NCBI GenBank assembly: GCA_965216905.1
Contig: OZ244213.1
Location: forward strand, 3,286,001 to 3,350,000
Length of the DNA stretch: 64,000 nucleotides
Reading direction: 5' to 3'
Source: G965216905 sp965216905
GTDB taxonomy: Bacteria; Actinomycetota; Acidimicrobiia; Spongiisociales; ZC4RG35
Every line of letters starts with the position of its first letter. Within the stretch, counting starts at the first letter, position 1. The position numbers and the translations under genes were made by a program. Of the stretch, positions 60,522 to 64,000 are shown in pieces. Under the pieces are notes generated by a model, which was not told the origin of the DNA, made no database searches, and was given only the letters and a program-made list of their open reading frames with translations.

Positions 60522-61506
60522 GACGATTCTCGAGGTCACCGACCTCAAGAAGTACTTCCCCATCCGCCAGGGCGTGTTTCGCCGGCAGGTCGGCGAGATC
60601 AAGGCCGTGGACGGCGTGACGTTCGAGCTCCACAAAGGCGAGACGTTGGGCCTGGTGGGTGAGTCGGGTTGTGGAAAGTCGACCGTTGCTCGGACCCTCC
60701 TGCGACTCGAAGAACCGACCTCGGGGTCGGCGATCTTCAAAGGCCAGGACATCTTTGCCCTCGACCGATCGGAGATGCGCCGGCTGCGACGTGACGTCCA
60801 GATCATCTTCCAGGATCCCTACGCATCCCTGAATCCCCGAATGACCGTCGGAGACATCATCGGTGAACCCTGGGAGATCCACGACGACGTGGTCTCGAAG
60901 GGTGATCGCCGGGCCAAGATCGGTGAGCTGTTGGAATTGGTGGGTCTCAACGCCGATCACATCAATCGCTATCCGCACCAGTTCTCGGGTGGACAGCGCC
61001 AACGGATCGGGGTGGCGCGGGCGCTGGCGCTCAACCCGGATGTGATCATCTGCGACGAGCCCGTCTCGGCACTGGACGTCTCGGTGCAGGCGCAGGTGGT
61101 GAACCTGCTCGAGAGCCTGCAGGACGAGTTGGGGTTGTCGTACATCTTCATCGCTCACGACCTGTCGGTGGTGCGTCACATCTCCGATCGAGTGGCGGTG
61201 ATGTATCTCGGCCAGATCGTCGAGTTCGGCCCCGAGTCGGAGATCTACGACAACCCGACTCACCCGTACACCCAGGCGCTGCTGTCGGCCGTCCCGGTTC
61301 CCGACCCGTCATTCGACAAGGCGACCCGGATCATCCTGGAGGGCGACGTGCCCTCGCCGGCCAACCCACCCTCGGGATGTCACTTCCGCACCCGTTGCTG
61401 GAAGGCGGAGGACCACTGCGCCGAGGTCGAGCCACCACTCGAGGAGAAGCTCGGGCACCGGGTTGCCTGCCACTTCGCCTCACCACTGGACGTGCTCCAC
61501 GCGTGA
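60514..61506 (+). CDS. dppF: Peptide ABC transporter ATPase (DppF-like)
   Basis: A 330-residue ATPase, the partner of DppD. Walker A GESGCGKST, Q-loop FQDPYASLNPR, signature SGGQRQRIG, Walker B IICDEPVSALD and IAHDLS are intact. The C-terminal HPYTQALL and Cys cluster CHFRTRCWKAEDHC match the oligo_HPY domain. It is the last gene of the five-gene transporter unit and is followed by a perfect hairpin. Confidence 0.93.
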   Translation: MAETILEVTDLKKYFPIRQGVFRRQVGEIKAVDGVTFELHKGETLGLVGESGCGKSTVARTLLRLEEPTSGSAIFKGQDIFALDRSEMRRLRRDVQIIFQDPYASLNPRMTVGDIIGEPWEIHDDVVSKGDRRAKIGELLELVGLNADHINRYPHQFSGGQRQRIGVARALALNPDVIICDEPVSALDVSVQAQVVNLLESLQDELGLSYIFIAHDLSVVRHISDRVAVMYLGQIVEFGPESEIYDNPTHPYTQALLSAVPVPDPSFDKATRIILEGDVPSPANPPSGCHFRTRCWKAEDHCAEVEPPLEEKLGHRVACHFASPLDVLHA

Positions 61507-61513
61507 GAGACCC

Positions 61514-61544
61514 GTTCCCCCGGGGCGGTTGACCCCGGGGGAAC
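61514..61544. terminator. Bidirectional terminator hairpin between dppF and dnaE2
   Basis: A perfect 12-bp stem GTTCCCCCGGGG / CCCCGGGGGAAC with a 7-nt loop, between the convergent stops of dppF and dnaE2. No T-tract, but stability and position make it a likely shared terminator. Confidence 0.75.
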
Positions 61545-61556
61545 GACAGCAGAGTC

Positions 61557-64000
61557 CTAGCGGAAGTCGCGACTCTTGGGGCTGGGAACGTCCAGCGGCT
61601 CCATCGAGCGGGCGACCAGATTGGTCACCCCGTCGTTGAACTCCACGGCACCTTCGATCACCAAGGCCGGTACCCGTCGGGCGATGCGATGGTGGCGTTC
61701 CCAGACCGGTGGCATCACCACCACGTTGAGCATTCCCGTCTCGTCTTCGAGGTTGAAGAAGATCACCCCGTTGGCGGTACCCGGTCGCTGTCGATGGGTG
61801 ACGATTCCCGCCACCCGAATGCGGGAGAGTGTCCGGCGGAACGACAGGGCCTCCGACACCGGGACACAGTCCGTCAACCGGTCACGCACGAACGACATCG
61901 GATGGACGGTGGAAACCCCCGTCGACCACAGATCGGCGAGATGGCGATCACGATCGCTCATCACCGGGAGCATCGGTGCTTCCGCTCCCGGTGCCAGCGG
62001 GAGCCGCCCCTCGTCGAGTTCGGCGATGGCTCCCGCCGCCCACATGCCCTCTCTTCGGTCGAGCCCCACCGAGCGGAGTGCACCGGCGGCCGCCAGCCCT
62101 TCGTAGGCGTCCACCGGGAGCCCGGTTCGCTGCGCCAGGTCTTCGGGGGATCGGAACCGGCCGCCGATCAGGCGGGCCGCCTCCACACGGGCGACTTCGG
62201 CCTCGCCCATGTTTCGGACGTACCGGAGACCCATCCGCACCGCGGTGGCCGGCCGAATGGGGTCCCCGATCGGTCCCCTCCCCCGGCGCCAGGCACCACC
62301 CAGATACTCGACGACATCGTCCGGCTCCGCCTCCGCAGGCTCGATCGTGCAATCGTGCTCCGATGCGTTCACACATGGATCGCGGACCAGGACTCCATGC
62401 CGCTGTGCATCCTGGACCAGAGAGTTGGGACTGTAGAACCCCATCGGCTGGGCGTTGAGCAGACCGGCGAGGAACTCGGCCGGCCAGTGGTACCGGAGCC
62501 AGGCGGACATGTACACGATGTAGGCGAAGCTGACCGAATGGCTCTCGGGGAAGCCAAAACTCGAAAACCCCTGCAGCTTCTCCCAGATCTCCTCGGCGGC
62601 GGCTCCCACGATCCCGTTCTCCGCCATACCCCCCAAGACCTCTTCCCGCAGCTTCTCCATCTCCTCGGCAGATCGCTTGTGGGTCATCGCCTGTCTCAGG
62701 CGATCGGACTGGTTGCCGTCGAAACCGGCACACACCCTGGCCAGCTCCATGAGCTGTTCCTGGAAGATGGGCACGCCCATGGTCTTGTCGAGGATGAAGC
62801 GAGTCGACGGGTGCGGATACCGGACCGGCTCCTCTCCGTTCCGGCGGCGAAGGTAGGGGTGCACCGATTGCCCCTGGATCGGTCCGGGTCGGATCAACGC
62901 CACCTCCACCGCCAGGTCGTAGAAGGTGACCGGCTTCATCCGCGGCAAGGTTGCCATCTGAGCCCTGGACTCCACCTGGAACAGGCCGACGGTGTCGGCG
63001 GCGGTCAGCTGCCGGTAGATCTCCGGCTCCTGGGGAATGGTCGCCAAGTCGATGGTCACTCCGTGGAACCGTTCGATCGAGTCGACGGTGAGGTGGAGGG
63101 CATTGAGCATGCCCAACCCCAGCAGGTCGAACTTGACGATGCCGATCGCGGCACAGTCGTCCTTGTCCCACTGCAACACGGAACGTCCCTGCATCCGACC
63201 CCACTCCAGAGGAACCACGAGATCCAGTGGTCGGTCTGCGATCACCACTCCCCCGGAGTGGATTCCGAGATGTCGGGGGAAGCCGTCGAGACGCCGGCAG
63301 ATCTCGAAGATCAACTCGGAGGTGAGTCCGTGGGGGAGCTCCACCTCCTCGGACAGCCGTCGAGTGTCATGGCTGTCGACATATCGGGAGAGCCCGTCGA
63401 CCTGTGCCTGCGTGAATCCGAATGTCTTGGCGATGTCGCGAAGAACCGACCGGGCACGGTAGGTGATCACGTTGGCGACCATGGCGGCCCGGGCTCGGCC
63501 ATACCGGCGATAGCAGTACTGAATGACCTCTTCCCGTCGATCTGCTTCCAGGTCCAAGTCGATGTCGGGTGGCCTACCCCGCTCCTCGGAGAGGAACCGT
63601 TCGAAAGGGAGACCCAGCCGGATGGGGTCCACCCGGGTGAGGCCGATGCATCGGCAGACGGCCGAGTCGGCCCCCGAACCCCGAATCTGGCAGAAGATGT
63701 CCTGGGAACGGGCGAAGTCGACGATGTCCTTCACGACGAGGAAGTACCCGGCGAATCCGAGACGCTCGATGATTCCCAGCTCGTGGTCCAGACGGAGCCG
63801 CGCTCGAGGGTCGACCCCACCCGACGGACCGGGATACACCCGTTCTGCGGCGGTATCGACGAGATTGCGAAGATATGTCATCTCGTCGGCGAACTCGGGG
63901 GGCATGGGAAAAGGAGGGAGACTCGGAGCCACCAGCTCCAGATCGAACGCCAGATCCTCGCCCAGCGCCGCGGCCCGTTCCACCACCCCCGGATACCGGC
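61557..64000 (-). CDS. dnaE2: Error-prone DNA polymerase DnaE2, N-terminus beyond the window
   Basis: The last 813 codons of a C-family DNA polymerase. The catalytic Asp pair is in PPDIDLDLEADRREEVIQY, with GSGADSAVCRCIGLTRVDP before it. The region TMGVPIFQEQLMELARVCAGFDGNQSDRLRQAMTHKRS matches DnaE2. The C-terminal OB domain reads RVAGIVTHRQRPGTANGVIFFNLEDETG. DnaE2 performs damage-induced, mutagenic repair synthesis with ImuA and ImuB; those genes and its promoter are not in view. The frame is open to the window edge. The N-terminal PHP domain is missing only because of the cut. Confidence 0.93.
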   Translation of the reverse strand, partial: RYPGVVERAAALGEDLAFDLELVAPSLPPFPMPPEFADEMTYLRNLVDTAAERVYPGPSGGVDPRARLRLDHELGIIERLGFAGYFLVVKDIVDFARSQDIFCQIRGSGADSAVCRCIGLTRVDPIRLGLPFERFLSEERGRPPDIDLDLEADRREEVIQYCYRRYGRARAAMVANVITYRARSVLRDIAKTFGFTQAQVDGLSRYVDSHDTRRLSEEVELPHGLTSELIFEICRRLDGFPRHLGIHSGGVVIADRPLDLVVPLEWGRMQGRSVLQWDKDDCAAIGIVKFDLLGLGMLNALHLTVDSIERFHGVTIDLATIPQEPEIYRQLTAADTVGLFQVESRAQMATLPRMKPVTFYDLAVEVALIRPGPIQGQSVHPYLRRRNGEEPVRYPHPSTRFILDKTMGVPIFQEQLMELARVCAGFDGNQSDRLRQAMTHKRSAEEMEKLREEVLGGMAENGIVGAAAEEIWEKLQGFSSFGFPESHSVSFAYIVYMSAWLRYHWPAEFLAGLLNAQPMGFYSPNSLVQDAQRHGVLVRDPCVNASEHDCTIEPAEAEPDDVVEYLGGAWRRGRGPIGDPIRPATAVRMGLRYVRNMGEAEVARVEAARLIGGRFRSPEDLAQRTGLPVDAYEGLAAAGALRSVGLDRREGMWAAGAIAELDEGRLPLAPGAEAPMLPVMSDRDRHLADLWSTGVSTVHPMSFVRDRLTDCVPVSEALSFRRTLSRIRVAGIVTHRQRPGTANGVIFFNLEDETGMLNVVVMPPVWERHHRIARRVPALVIEGAVEFNDGVTNLVARSMEPLDVPSPKSRDFR

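Overview
The window is a GC-rich, gene-dense stretch of a bacterial chromosome, almost certainly from an actinomycete-type bacterium (Actinomycetota). I would guess a deep branch such as Acidimicrobiia, but the class is inference. The evidence is a RamB-type regulator beside the glyoxylate genes, a perfect mycobacterial-type SOS box in front of a 13E12/DUF222 HNH gene, the lhr-nei pair, DnaE2, a TIGR03084-type DinB-like protein, and the M16 peptidase/dapB/dapA/rnj/ftsK neighbourhood. Many starts look leaderless (TAnnnT followed 6 to 9 nt later by ATG or GTG). I saw no rRNA, tRNA, CRISPR array, intact insertion sequence or prophage.

Layout. Bases 1-4,750 (minus strand) hold cinA (cut by the window edge), rimO, a membrane-anchored hydrolase, a PHP phosphatase and two small proteins. 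Bases 4,870-10,430 form a glyoxylate-shunt module: aceB, aceA and a GAPDH-like dehydrogenase in one operon, with a divergent ramB-like regulator. Bases 10,850-14,650 hold thioredoxin and a branched-chain-type 2-oxoacid dehydrogenase (E1alpha, E1beta, E2). At 14.8-17.1 kb lie an FMN reductase, a hydrolase remnant and the SOS-controlled HNH gene. Bases 17.2-27.5 kb carry ftsK, rnj, dapA, dapB and an M16 peptidase on the minus strand. This block is interrupted by plus-strand genes: an iodotyrosine-deiodinase-like nitroreductase, a GMC oxidoreductase, a cyclophilin and a membrane protein.

Bases 27.5-29.3 kb hold a two-gene segment (SRPBCC + SDR) bracketed by related repeat clusters. Next come a DUF4230 protein and a tight three-gene operon: a VWA protein with an HEXXH motif, a MoxR-like AAA protein with altered Walker motifs, and a LOG-family protein. 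Bases 34.4-44 kb hold a DinB-like protein, BtpA, a nuclease-like protein, an HD-GYP protein, Lhr helicase, a Nei glycosylase and a DUF4032 protein. Bases 43.9-52 kb are mixed metabolism and lipoproteins, including a 49-bp direct repeat around one lipoprotein gene. Bases 52-55.3 kb carry a lipoate-ligase-like protein, a fused 3-dehydroquinate dehydratase/hydrolase, a YhhN protein and a lysozyme-like protein without its usual Glu. Bases 55.6-61.5 kb are a complete Dpp/Opp-type peptide ABC transporter. The window closes with the C-terminal part of dnaE2 on the minus strand.

The most promising items for something undescribed are the zincin-VWA/AAA/LOG operon, the AroQ-hydrolase fusion, the GAPDH-like gene in the glyoxylate operon, and the repeat clusters. 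No gap without a gene exceeds 300 bases; the larger ones are described in their own entries or in the entries of neighbouring genes.
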